From positions 1-52,244 of the forward strand of contig NZ_JAKGBU010000006.1 of the NCBI RefSeq assembly GCF_021555155.1: 52,244 bases of DNA, given 5' to 3'. Each line of letters opens with the position of its first letter. Position 1 is the first letter of the stretch. Below are positions 26,808 through 34,197 of the stretch, piece by piece. The notes under the pieces are model-generated. The model worked only from the letters and a program-made list of their open reading frames with translations, was not told the origin of the DNA and did not search any database. The stretch comes from Rhizobium alarense. GTDB taxonomy: Bacteria > Pseudomonadota > Alphaproteobacteria > Rhizobiales > Rhizobiaceae. Position numbers and translations under genes: made by a program.

Positions 26808-27006
26808 TTTGTTTGCCGCGTGATGATCGACCGTGACCGGCGTCATCGCCTGCCGGACTTGTGTCGGCTGAAGGGCATTGGCCATTTTGCCGATGCGCGG
26901 CATCCGGCAACAAAACTTGATCGAACGCCTCGGTTTCGTCTCGGCTTTGACATCGCAAGGTTTTCCGGCGCGGCTATCCATCCGATCAGAAAAGCAGGAG
27001 ATCCTC

Positions 27007-27192
27007 ATGCATCGGGATGAGATGACGATAGCCGATGTCCTGGAAGACCCGCTCATCGGACAGATGATGCGTGCAGACCGGGTATCCTTGCGAGAGATGA
27101 AAAAGCTGCTTCAGGGCGCGCGGTCGTTGCGCCTCCGATCAGCGTCACCTGATCGGCTGACCGCGGAGCCCGCTTTTTTCCCGACGACCTGA
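27007..27192 (+). CDS. Small hypothetical protein
   Basis: A 61-residue product with a compact helical, acidic N-terminal half (MTIADVLEDPLIGQMMRADRVSLREMKKLL) and a basic, less ordered tail. An excellent ribosome site (AGGAG, 6 nt before the ATG) argues that it is real. The frame opens earlier but without a ribosome site. The DPLIxxMMxADxV pattern resembles small uncharacterised rhizobial proteins I have no function for. It converges on the sensor kinase gene (12 bp between stops). Confidence 0.6.
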   Translation: MHRDEMTIADVLEDPLIGQMMRADRVSLREMKKLLQGARSLRLRSASPDRLTAEPAFFPTT

Positions 27193-27204
27193 AGGAGGCC
27201 CGTT

Positions 27205-28611
27205 TCAGTTGGGGAGCGCGTTTCGCGCGAAAGTCGTTTCCGGTTGCGGCGGAACAGGTCTGCTTTGCCGTGAAACAGCCTGCGTCGGCGGCAACAGTAT
27301 CGTCACGCTCAGGCCGTGCGGAATGATGTTCTCCAGCACAAGGGTGCCACCGTGGCCCTTCACAATCTCGTCCGCGATCGAGAGGCCCAGCCCAAAACCC
27401 GCATTCGAGTTCTGATTCCGCGCCTCATCGGCCTTGTAGAACGGTTCGAGGACTTTTTCGTGGAGGCCGTCTTGAAGGCCGGGGCCGTTGTCGCTCACAA
27501 CAATGACCGCTTCCCCTTGATCGTTAGCAGACAGTTCGAGGTGCACGGCCGTACCAAATCTGACCGCGTTCTCGACAAGATTGGTAACGGCACGGATGAG
27601 AGCCTGCTGTTTGCAGAGATACCCGAAACGCTGTGGTCCACGGTAAGCAACGTTATGTCCAAGATCGCAAAATTCCGATGTGACCGTCTGCAGCAGGCTT
27701 GAGATATCAACCTTTCGAAGCGATTCCACTGCGGTATTGCTGCTTAGATATTGGAGACTCCCCTCGATCATGGAGGTAAGCGTGTCAATCTCGGCAAGCA
27801 TCGCCTCCCTTTGCGCGGGACCTCTGGAGCGCTCAACGCGCATTCGCAGCCGAGTAAGCGGCGTCCTCAGGTCATGGCTGACGGCCGTCAGCATTCGTGT
27901 GCGATCGTCGACCATCTTGCGAATACGACGGCGCATGTTGTTGAGTGACGTCGCCAGCGTGCGAAGTTCCTTGGCACCTTCTGCGGTGAACAGTTCTTCT
28001 TCGTTTCCATCGAGGCGCAATCTCTTTGCCGCGTCTGCAAAACGAACGAGAGGCGACGTGATCATGCGACCTATGTAAAGGACCAGGAGGAGCATCGGCA
28101 GCATCAGAATGGTGACCTTGGCGATGAACTCCAGAATTGTGCTGAAAAACGACGGGGAGATATCGGCGCCGGAGAATCCGATGACGAGGGCACGATGCGC
28201 ATCGAGGCGCACCGCCAATGTACTGTGTCCTTCGCCTTCTGGCGTATTTTCAAGAACGACCGCTTCAAAATCGGCAGGCAGGACGCGGCGAAGCTCATCC
28301 GAGATGAGATGGTCATCCGTTTGATGCCCCCCTCCGCCAGCGACATCGCTCCACGGCAGAACCCTCAATTCGAGACCGAGCGGCGCACTCGACCGCACCA
28401 CATTCTCGATATCGGATTCGTCTCCGGCGTTCCTGATCTGGGTCACGATCAGTTCGATTTGAGCGCCCTTGACCATGAGCATTTTCTCATTCTGGAAAAT
28501 GAACGGCTCCGGCAGCATCGCAATGATGCATATGACGATCACGGGAATCGGAATAGACGCGAACACTATGAATTGCAGGCGTATGGACGCCCTGCGGAAG
28601 CGATCGATCAT
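27205..28611 (-). CDS. Membrane sensor histidine kinase
   Basis: Sensor of a two-component pair. The 468-residue product has a first membrane helix (about residues 10-32), a periplasmic sensor of about 130 residues, a second helix (VTILMLPMLLLVLYIG) and HAMP (MITSPLVRFADAAKRLRL). The H-box is TAVSHDLRTPLTRLR. The ATPase has N-box NLVENAVRFG, G1 DNGPGL and G2 GFGLGLSI. All catalytic blocks are intact. ATG 28611 overlaps the regulator stop (ATGA). It closes the mipA-regulator-kinase run. Signal unknown; the link with MipA suggests an envelope or antimicrobial-type cue. Confidence 0.95.
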   Translation of the reverse strand: MIDRFRRASIRLQFIVFASIPIPVIVICIIAMLPEPFIFQNEKMLMVKGAQIELIVTQIRNAGDESDIENVVRSSAPLGLELRVLPWSDVAGGGGHQTDDHLISDELRRVLPADFEAVVLENTPEGEGHSTLAVRLDAHRALVIGFSGADISPSFFSTILEFIAKVTILMLPMLLLVLYIGRMITSPLVRFADAAKRLRLDGNEEELFTAEGAKELRTLATSLNNMRRRIRKMVDDRTRMLTAVSHDLRTPLTRLRMRVERSRGPAQREAMLAEIDTLTSMIEGSLQYLSSNTAVESLRKVDISSLLQTVTSEFCDLGHNVAYRGPQRFGYLCKQQALIRAVTNLVENAVRFGTAVHLELSANDQGEAVIVVSDNGPGLQDGLHEKVLEPFYKADEARNQNSNAGFGLGLSIADEIVKGHGGTLVLENIIPHGLSVTILLPPTQAVSRQSRPVPPQPETTFARNALPN

Positions 28612-29363
28612 GGTGCTATCGCAACCTCCGGCGTGAAGATATACCCGCCCAGGCGCACGGTCTTGATGAATGTCGGCTCCTTGTAATTCGGCTCGATTTT
28701 CTGCCGGACACGGCTGACATGCACGTCGATGCTGCGTTCGACAGGCCCTGCAGAGCCTGCGTGGGTACGGGAAAGTATATCCTGGCGGGTCATCACCTGC
28801 CGGGGGTTGCGGCAAAACACCAGCAGCACGTCGAATTCCGCTGTCGTCAGCGAGACATGGATACCGTCGCCGTCGATCAGTTCGCGGGTGACAGGGTCAA
28901 TCCGCCACCCTTCGAACGTCATGGCCTCCAGGCTAGGCTTGACTTGCACCGAATAGGACGCGCGACGCAGAAGCGCCTTTATTCGCGCCAGAAGCTCCCT
29001 GGAATGAAACGGTTTCGTGACGTAGTCGTCGGCACCCAGTTCCAACCCGACGACCCTGTCGATCTCTTTTGTCAGCGCGGTGAGCATGAGGATCGGTGTC
29101 GTATCGGAAAACCTGATCCGTCTGCATATGCTGAAACCATCCTCGCCGGGCAGCATTCCGTCCAGCACGATAAGGTCGAACGCTCTCTTCTTCAGCGCGC
29201 GGTCCATTTCGATCGCCGATCCCACAGCTTCGGCGGCGTAACCTACCTCCTTCATCAGATCGATCAGCATGGTCGCGATGCTGCGATCATCCTCGACGAT
29301 AAGAATTCGGGCCGACGCTTGAGCAGGGGCATTGCTTGTGATGCAATCCATAGTCACGGCCAT
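28608..29363 (-). CDS. OmpR/PhoB-family response regulator
   Basis: The 251-residue product has a receiver domain (ILIVEDD, phospho-acceptor Asp in LIVLDGMLPGEDG, Lys in VTKPF) and a winged-helix DNA-binding domain (LTTAEFDVLLVFCRNPRQVMTR, RSIDVHVSRVRQKIE, IKTVRLGGYIF). ATG 29363 has GGAGG 8 nt upstream. It overlaps the kinase gene and lies 106 bp downstream of mipA on the same strand. Likely targets are the repeated motif upstream of mipA and of the patatin gene (inference). Confidence 0.95.
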   Translation of the reverse strand: MAVTMDCITSNAPAQASARILIVEDDRSIATMLIDLMKEVGYAAEAVGSAIEMDRALKKRAFDLIVLDGMLPGEDGFSICRRIRFSDTTPILMLTALTKEIDRVVGLELGADDYVTKPFHSRELLARIKALLRRASYSVQVKPSLEAMTFEGWRIDPVTRELIDGDGIHVSLTTAEFDVLLVFCRNPRQVMTRQDILSRTHAGSAGPVERSIDVHVSRVRQKIEPNYKEPTFIKTVRLGGYIFTPEVAIAP

Positions 29364-29469
29364 TCATGCCGCCTCCGATTGTCGTGTATCTGGCCCGACG
29401 GTTGCCCATTCGATCGCGAGAACCCGCCTTTGTTATGCGTCAAGCATGGTCTTTGTTCGACTGGCCGCC

Positions 29470-30321
29470 TCAGAACTTGTGACCAACGAACATCATGACG
29501 GATGGCTGGGTGTCTTTCTGGACAATCGGGCTTTTCCTCGCATCGCCCGTGAGAATACCGAGTTCGGCCTGGCCGCGGATGAACCAGTTTTCGGACGCCA
29601 GGTAGGTGACGGACGCCGTCAGATCGACGCGCTTGAAGCCCGCCCCGGCGTCATAGGTGGCAAGGCCGGATCTTGCCGACTGCGTGGGGGTGACGCCGAA
29701 ATAGGATTTCATGTGCTTCTTGTCCGCCCACGTGGCCGCCGCCCCTGCGGAAAAGATAAACTGACCCCACATGTGGGAGACCTCCGCACCGAACTTGCCG
29801 GTCAGGCCGTCGCTTCCACCGATGTTCCTGTCGATTTCCGCTTTGAACTCCACCGGTCCGAGTTCGTATGAGATGACGCCGCCGAGCACGCCGCCGCCGT
29901 CGATATCCCCGAGGCCCTTCAAATGCGGGCTTTCGTCCTCGTCTCGGCCGAAGTCGAACCCGCCCTTGGCGCTGACGGTGAGGTTCTCCGCCTTGTAGAC
30001 GTCAACGGCGAGACCCATGGGGGTGACGTGCAGAAAGTCGTAGAACGTTGCGGTGATGAATGGAACCGGCACCACCTTGAGGTCCTTCGATCCTTCGAAT
30101 TTGGGGGCGTACATGGCGCCTGCACCAATGACGACCTCCCAGTCGTGGAGTTTGCCGCGCAAACCGCCGAACCGTTCGCCGTCGAGTTCCGGCTGCACCG
30201 CTTCGCTGGAGTCGCCGCCCAGGGCATTCGCATCGGCGGCTTTTGCCGTATTCCGCAGCGCCAGGGGCACGATCAGCGCAGACAAGACAATCAAACCGGC
30301 ATTCTTCATCATGGAAGACAA
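29470..30321 (-). CDS. MipA/OmpV-family outer-membrane protein
   Basis: Predicted outer-membrane beta-barrel. The 283-residue product has a signal peptide (LIVLSALIVPLALRNTAKA) and the MipA/OmpV hallmarks WEVVIGAGAMYAPKFEGS and VVPVPFITATF, alternating beta-strands, and a final aromatic strand MMFVGHKF. The start may be TTG 30321 (GGAG 6 nt upstream) or ATG 30312, which lacks good spacing; the mature protein is the same. Members are often found beside two-component systems and linked to envelope or cationic-peptide stress, consistent with the regulator and kinase that follow. Confidence 0.92.
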   Translation of the reverse strand: MSSMMKNAGLIVLSALIVPLALRNTAKAADANALGGDSSEAVQPELDGERFGGLRGKLHDWEVVIGAGAMYAPKFEGSKDLKVVPVPFITATFYDFLHVTPMGLAVDVYKAENLTVSAKGGFDFGRDEDESPHLKGLGDIDGGGVLGGVISYELGPVEFKAEIDRNIGGSDGLTGKFGAEVSHMWGQFIFSAGAAATWADKKHMKSYFGVTPTQSARSGLATYDAGAGFKRVDLTASVTYLASENWFIRGQAELGILTGDARKSPIVQKDTQPSVMMFVGHKF

Positions 30322-30404
30322 TGTTCGCTCCTGGGTACGGTTAGGATATGCAGGTCGCGCATGCGGCCTTGCGAAGGTATGTGCGGGATTCGTTTTGGGA
30401 TGGG

Positions 30405-30420
30405 TTTTGTCTTGTTAAGA
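30405..30420 (-). promoter_or_regulatory. Putative autoregulatory motif upstream of mipA
   Basis: TTTTGTCTTGTTAAGA, 15 of 16 bases equal to the site upstream of the patatin gene. It lies 84 bp before the mipA start. Placement suggests control of the mipA-regulator-kinase unit by its own regulator. Confidence 0.45.
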
Positions 30421-30461
30421 AATATTTCCGCGCCGGAGCGAGGCCGAATACCGCTCGAACG

Positions 30462-30740
30462 TCAGTTCTGCGTCTGGACGTGCGCCCGGCGAAACTCCAG
30501 CCATGAACGGAAGATATTGTAACGGCCTATTCCGGGGAACGGCCCCTGTCCGTAGAGGGGGTGACATTGCAGGTGCGCATATCCCCGCCACCTCCGCCGG
30601 GACGTGCCGGCAACATAGATTGCAGAGGCCAGGCCCGTGCGCTTCGATCCGTGCTCGCAATGAACGAGCGCCGGCTTCTTCGCTTTCACCATGATTGATG
30701 CAGGGCGCTCCATGTCTTCCAGCGACGAAACAGACGCGGG
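30462..30740 (-). pseudogene. Remnant of a dual-specificity/tyrosine phosphatase
   Basis: The frame holds the phosphatase P-loop HCEHGSKRTGL (HCX5R) inside KAKKPALVHCEHGSKRTGLA. A family-like tail follows (PLYGQGPFPGIGRYNIFRSW). The N-terminal half and the upstream general-acid region are missing, and the stretch between P-loop and tail (AGTSRRRWRGYAHL) reads like a scrambled or frame-shifted segment. No start codon with a ribosome site is seen. Such phosphatases often sit beside lipid-A or glycan-modifying genes, which fits the neighbouring GT fusion gene. Confidence 0.6.
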
Positions 30741-30799
30741 CAAGCCGGCTCGGTCAGGCGGGCACTTTCGCCTGCCGGGGCAACAAATCCGAGCGCACA

Positions 30800-30816
30800 T
30801 TAACAACACTTAAAAC
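30800..30816 (+). promoter_or_regulatory. Possible third copy of the TTAACAAnAC motif, before the GT fusion gene
   Basis: TTAACAACACTTAAAAC, 86 bp upstream of the fusion gene start. It shares TTAACAAnAC and a following AAAA with the mipA and patatin sites when those are read toward their genes, but has two extra bases. It also resembles a CtrA site with 6-bp spacing (TTAA-N6-TTAA), so the regulator is uncertain. Confidence 0.3.
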
Positions 30817-30902
30817 TGTCCGGTCAGGGGAGAGGCTAGTTCCAGGCGACGGCGTGTCGGGCCACCGATTGCGCGTTTGCTGCACCCTGCCTGGAGAGCT
30901 TC

Positions 30903-33548
30903 ATGTTTTCAAATCTGGAGTCGACGCAGGAGACGGAACACGTCCAACGACATCCCTCTCTTCCATCGGATGTTCAGGATTTTCATCGCTCCGTTTCGAT
31001 CATCGTGCCGACGCTGAATGAAGCGGAGAACATCGACAGAATCCTGGGTGATCTTGTCGAGCATGTCCGTGAGCATTTCGATTTCGAGATCATCGTGGCG
31101 GATGGCGGATCGACCGACGGCACGCGGGAGCACGTGGCCCGCTGGGCAAAGCGGCACCCGGTCCGCCTCGTCTCGAACGATGGTCCCGGCGGATTGGCCG
31201 AAGATGTGCTGGCAGCGGCCGCCAAGGCGAAACACGCGATTCTCGTCGTTCTCGATGCCGACGGAAGTCATCCGGCTTCCTCCATACCGGACCTCGTAAG
31301 GCCCGTTTCCTCGGGCGATTGCGACATGGCGATCGGTAGCCGATATGTCGATGGCGGTCGGGTCGTCGGCTGGCCGCTCCGTCGCCGAACCCTCTCGCAG
31401 CTCGGCGCGGCGTTCGCTTCACCGTTCACCGACGTCAAGGATCCGCTCTCGGGATTTTTCGCCGTGCGACGGGCGTGCCTGTTGGCAGCCGGCGGCCATG
31501 CCGAAGGATTCAAGATCGGTCTGGAGGCGATATTCGCCGGTGGAGACACGCTGACGGTAAGCGAAATCCCCATCTCATTCAGCGATCGCATCCGGGGCAC
31601 CTCGAAGATTGGGGCGAGCCAGTTCGCCGCCTACCTCAAGCAATTGATGCGATTTGCCAGGGGCACGTCCTCCGCGGGCACCATTCACCGCTTCGCGATG
31701 GTGGGCATGGCCGGCTTGGGTCTTGACGTCCTCGTGGTGTCCGCAATGCGCGCTCTCGGCGCCGATATAACGCTCGCGCATATTTCCGGCTTTTGCTTTG
31801 CAACGGTCTTCAACTATCTGGCCCATGCGAAATGGTCTTTCGAGGACCGGGGCAAAGGCAATACGCGGCTCGCCCGTTTCATGCTCCTGTCGACGCTGGC
31901 ACTGGCGATGCGCGGCGGTTTCATAGCAGCCGCATCCGATCTTGGACTGCCATTTTTCCTGGTCGTGCTGATGGGCATCGCCGGCGGCGGCGGCGTCAGT
32001 TACATCGGCAACGAATTCTACGTTTTCCGCAGCAACACGGTTCTTTCCCCGACAACCCGGTGGAGATTGGGGGTCGTCGCCGTCGCGGCCTATGTCGTCG
32101 CCCTGCGGATCGTCTGTCAGGGCGCCATAGACCTCATGCCCCAGGAGGCCTACTACTGGAACTACGCCCAGCGTCCGGATTGGGGCTATCTTGATCATCC
32201 CCCGATGGTCGCATGGCTGATATGGCTTGGGACGTCCGTTTTCGGCGATTCCGAGTTCGGCGTCCGGATAAGCGCCACGTCGTGCTGGCTGGCCACGGCC
32301 TTCTTCGTCTTCCGGTTTGCCCACAACCTGTTTGGACGCACGTCGGCCGTCCTTGCCCTCCTGCTGCTGTCCATTCTCCCGTTCTTCTTTGCCATTGGCC
32401 TGGTGACGACGCCGGATGCGCCGCTCACCGCCGCCTGGGCGGGGGCCTTGTATTTTCTGGAACGGGCGCTGATCGGAAATCGCGAGACGGCGTGGCTCAG
32501 CGCTGGCGTGTGCATCGGTCTCGGCATGCTGTCGAAATACACGATCGCCCTTCTGGGGCCTGCGACGATCGTGTTTCTGATCGTCCACCCGGCCTCCCGG
32601 CGCTGGTTCCTCACGAAATGGCCCTATCTTTGCGCAATCCTGGCGATCGCCCTGTTTTCCCCGGTGATAGCCTGGAACGCCACCCATGACTGGGCCTCGT
32701 TCCAGTTCCAGGGAAGCAGACGATGGCTGGCGGAGGATATCCGCTTTTCCACGCCCGCCCTTCTCAACTTCATCGCACAAGTGCTGGGGCCTATCGGTCT
32801 GATCCTGGCCGGTGTCGCGATCGTCAGGCTGGTTCGGCTTCCCGGCGGACACGGCATGCGGAGCCCTGCGGCATTCATCACCGTCTTTACGCTGGTGCCG
32901 CTTTCCGTCTTCCTTGTCTTCAGCCTGCTGCACACCGTCAAGCTGAACTGGACCGGCCCGGTCTGGCTCGCCTTGCTGCCGGCGATGGCCAATGCCGTTG
33001 CGACAACGGTAAAAGACGGCCGCAGGCCGCGCCTTGTGGCAGCGTTGAAAGCCGGTACGGCGACCAGCGTCTTGTCGGTCGCCCTCTTTCTTCACTATCT
33101 GGCACTGGGCCTTCCGTTCGTCGGCTATTCCGGCACCCTGTGCGGCTTGCCCATCGCCTGGGAGGAGTTTGTGTCCGACGCAGAACGGATCGGGGCCAAG
33201 GTCGCGGCCGAGACAGGGCAGTCGCCGCTGCTTGTCGGCATGGACGCCTACACTATCGCCAGCGAACTTGGTTTTTACGGCAAGGGGCGCACGGCGTTAA
33301 CCGACATCACAAGCCGGAACCTGTTCGGAAGAAACGGGCTCATGTTCGGTGTGTGGGCTTCAGACATTCCGTCCGAACGCAGCGCCGTGATCCTGTATGG
33401 CCTGAAAGAGAGCAGCGTTTCCGCCGGCGAGCTTGAAGACTGGTTTGAGAACATCGGGCCGGTGAGAACACGGGTGGTGCGAAAAAATAACGCCGTGGCA
33501 GGACGACTTTTCTACAGGATAGGCTACGGGTTTCGCCGGCCGGACTGA
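30903..33548 (+). CDS. Three-domain fusion: polyprenyl-phosphate GT2 + GtrA flippase + ArnT/PMT-like GT-C transferase
   Basis: An 881-residue protein that appears to hold a whole lipid-linked sugar pathway. Residues 31-250 form a DPM1/GtrB-like GT2 domain (SIIVPTLNEAENI, VADGGSTDGT, metal-binding DADG at 118-121, SRYVDGG) that would load a sugar onto polyprenyl phosphate. Residues 261-378 form a GtrA domain with four hydrophobic segments (IHRFAMVGMAGLGLDVL, FNYLAHAKWSF, IGNEFYVF), a presumed flippase. Residues 390-720 form a GT39/GT83-like multi-pass domain with PQEAYYWNYAQ and GYLDHPPMVAW, as in ArnT/PMT, which would transfer the sugar to an outer acceptor. The last ~120 residues are soluble. 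ATG 30903 has GGAG 6 nt upstream. The sugar and acceptor are unknown. Confidence 0.93.
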   Translation: MFSNLESTQETEHVQRHPSLPSDVQDFHRSVSIIVPTLNEAENIDRILGDLVEHVREHFDFEIIVADGGSTDGTREHVARWAKRHPVRLVSNDGPGGLAEDVLAAAAKAKHAILVVLDADGSHPASSIPDLVRPVSSGDCDMAIGSRYVDGGRVVGWPLRRRTLSQLGAAFASPFTDVKDPLSGFFAVRRACLLAAGGHAEGFKIGLEAIFAGGDTLTVSEIPISFSDRIRGTSKIGASQFAAYLKQLMRFARGTSSAGTIHRFAMVGMAGLGLDVLVVSAMRALGADITLAHISGFCFATVFNYLAHAKWSFEDRGKGNTRLARFMLLSTLALAMRGGFIAAASDLGLPFFLVVLMGIAGGGGVSYIGNEFYVFRSNTVLSPTTRWRLGVVAVAAYVVALRIVCQGAIDLMPQEAYYWNYAQRPDWGYLDHPPMVAWLIWLGTSVFGDSEFGVRISATSCWLATAFFVFRFAHNLFGRTSAVLALLLLSILPFFFAIGLVTTPDAPLTAAWAGALYFLERALIGNRETAWLSAGVCIGLGMLSKYTIALLGPATIVFLIVHPASRRWFLTKWPYLCAILAIALFSPVIAWNATHDWASFQFQGSRRWLAEDIRFSTPALLNFIAQVLGPIGLILAGVAIVRLVRLPGGHGMRSPAAFITVFTLVPLSVFLVFSLLHTVKLNWTGPVWLALLPAMANAVATTVKDGRRPRLVAALKAGTATSVLSVALFLHYLALGLPFVGYSGTLCGLPIAWEEFVSDAERIGAKVAAETGQSPLLVGMDAYTIASELGFYGKGRTALTDITSRNLFGRNGLMFGVWASDIPSERSAVILYGLKESSVSAGELEDWFENIGPVRTRVVRKNNAVAGRLFYRIGYGFRRPD

Positions 33549-33699
33549 CATTCTTCCGTCGCCTCAAGCGTTCACCCGGACGATGTCGCGATGAGCGGCG
33601 TATCCTTCGTCCGAGGCCGCATCTCCCACCGTCGCGTTCTCTGGTCTCCGCGCAGTATTTTCTGACAACGGCTCCTACCGCCATTGAGAACATGCGGGA

Positions 33700-33858
33700 G
33701 AACCGGTTTTGGCGGCAGCGGAAACGATAAGCCAGCCGCCACAAGCGACTGCCGTTCGGGGTTGCGAGCAGGAACAGGCCGCCGCCGTCCGACAGCGTGA
33801 ATTGTTTGTCGCGCAGCTTGATGGATCGGAGCGCCGCATCACTGATGCCTGTGCGTCG
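33700..33858 (-). pseudogene. N-terminal remnant of a P4-type tyrosine integrase
   Basis: In one minus-strand frame the sequence reads ISDAALRSIKLRDKQFTL, then SDGGGLFLLATPNGSRLWRLAYRF. This is the characteristic N-terminal DUF4102 arm-binding domain of integrases that insert at tRNA genes. Similarity ends abruptly after RLAYRF, no catalytic domain follows, and the frame lacks a start codon (a TGA precedes it). It lies 168 bp past the 3' end of tRNA-Leu on the same strand, the usual place for an island integrase. The rest of 33549-34026 shows nothing else I recognise. Confidence 0.7.
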
Positions 33859-34026
33859 TCATGTGCTGGTGCGTCGTTGGTGCCGTGATCTCGACACCAA
33901 CAATCATACCAGCAAATTTTTCGGATGCCGAACGATACCAGCAAACGTCATTGGACGCATGCCACCGAAATTGCTTGAGAATTTCGGGGTTTCTCAGACA
34001 TCCGCGGACGTTGAGAAACAGGGAAA

Positions 34027-34113
34027 TGGTGCCCAGAAGAGGACTCGAACCTCCACACCCTTTCGGGTACCAGCACCTGAAGCTGGCGCGTCTACCAATT
34101 CCGCCATCTGGGC
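34027..34113 (-). tRNA. tRNA-Leu(CAG)
   Basis: An 87-nt gene with CCA encoded, reading GCCCAGATGGCGGAATTGGT at the 5' end and GGTTCGAGTCCTCTTCTGGG towards the 3' end. The acceptor stem GCCCAGA pairs with TCTGGGC, the anticodon loop is TTCAGGT (anticodon CAG), and a long variable arm (TACCCGAAAGGGTGT) marks a class II tRNA. The 3' end is the probable attachment site for the adjacent integrase remnant. Confidence 0.97.
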
Positions 34114-34197
34114 GACGGACCGGCATGTAAGGGGCATGCCGGTCGGTGTCAACAGCCATTTTGAAGTTTTCACGACGGCGGCCGATAAAGTCGGCGA

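Noticed and set aside
31575-33095. A 506-codon minus-strand frame opposite the glycosyltransferase fusion gene.
   Set aside because: The plus strand encodes three recognisable domains; the minus product is charged low-complexity sequence.
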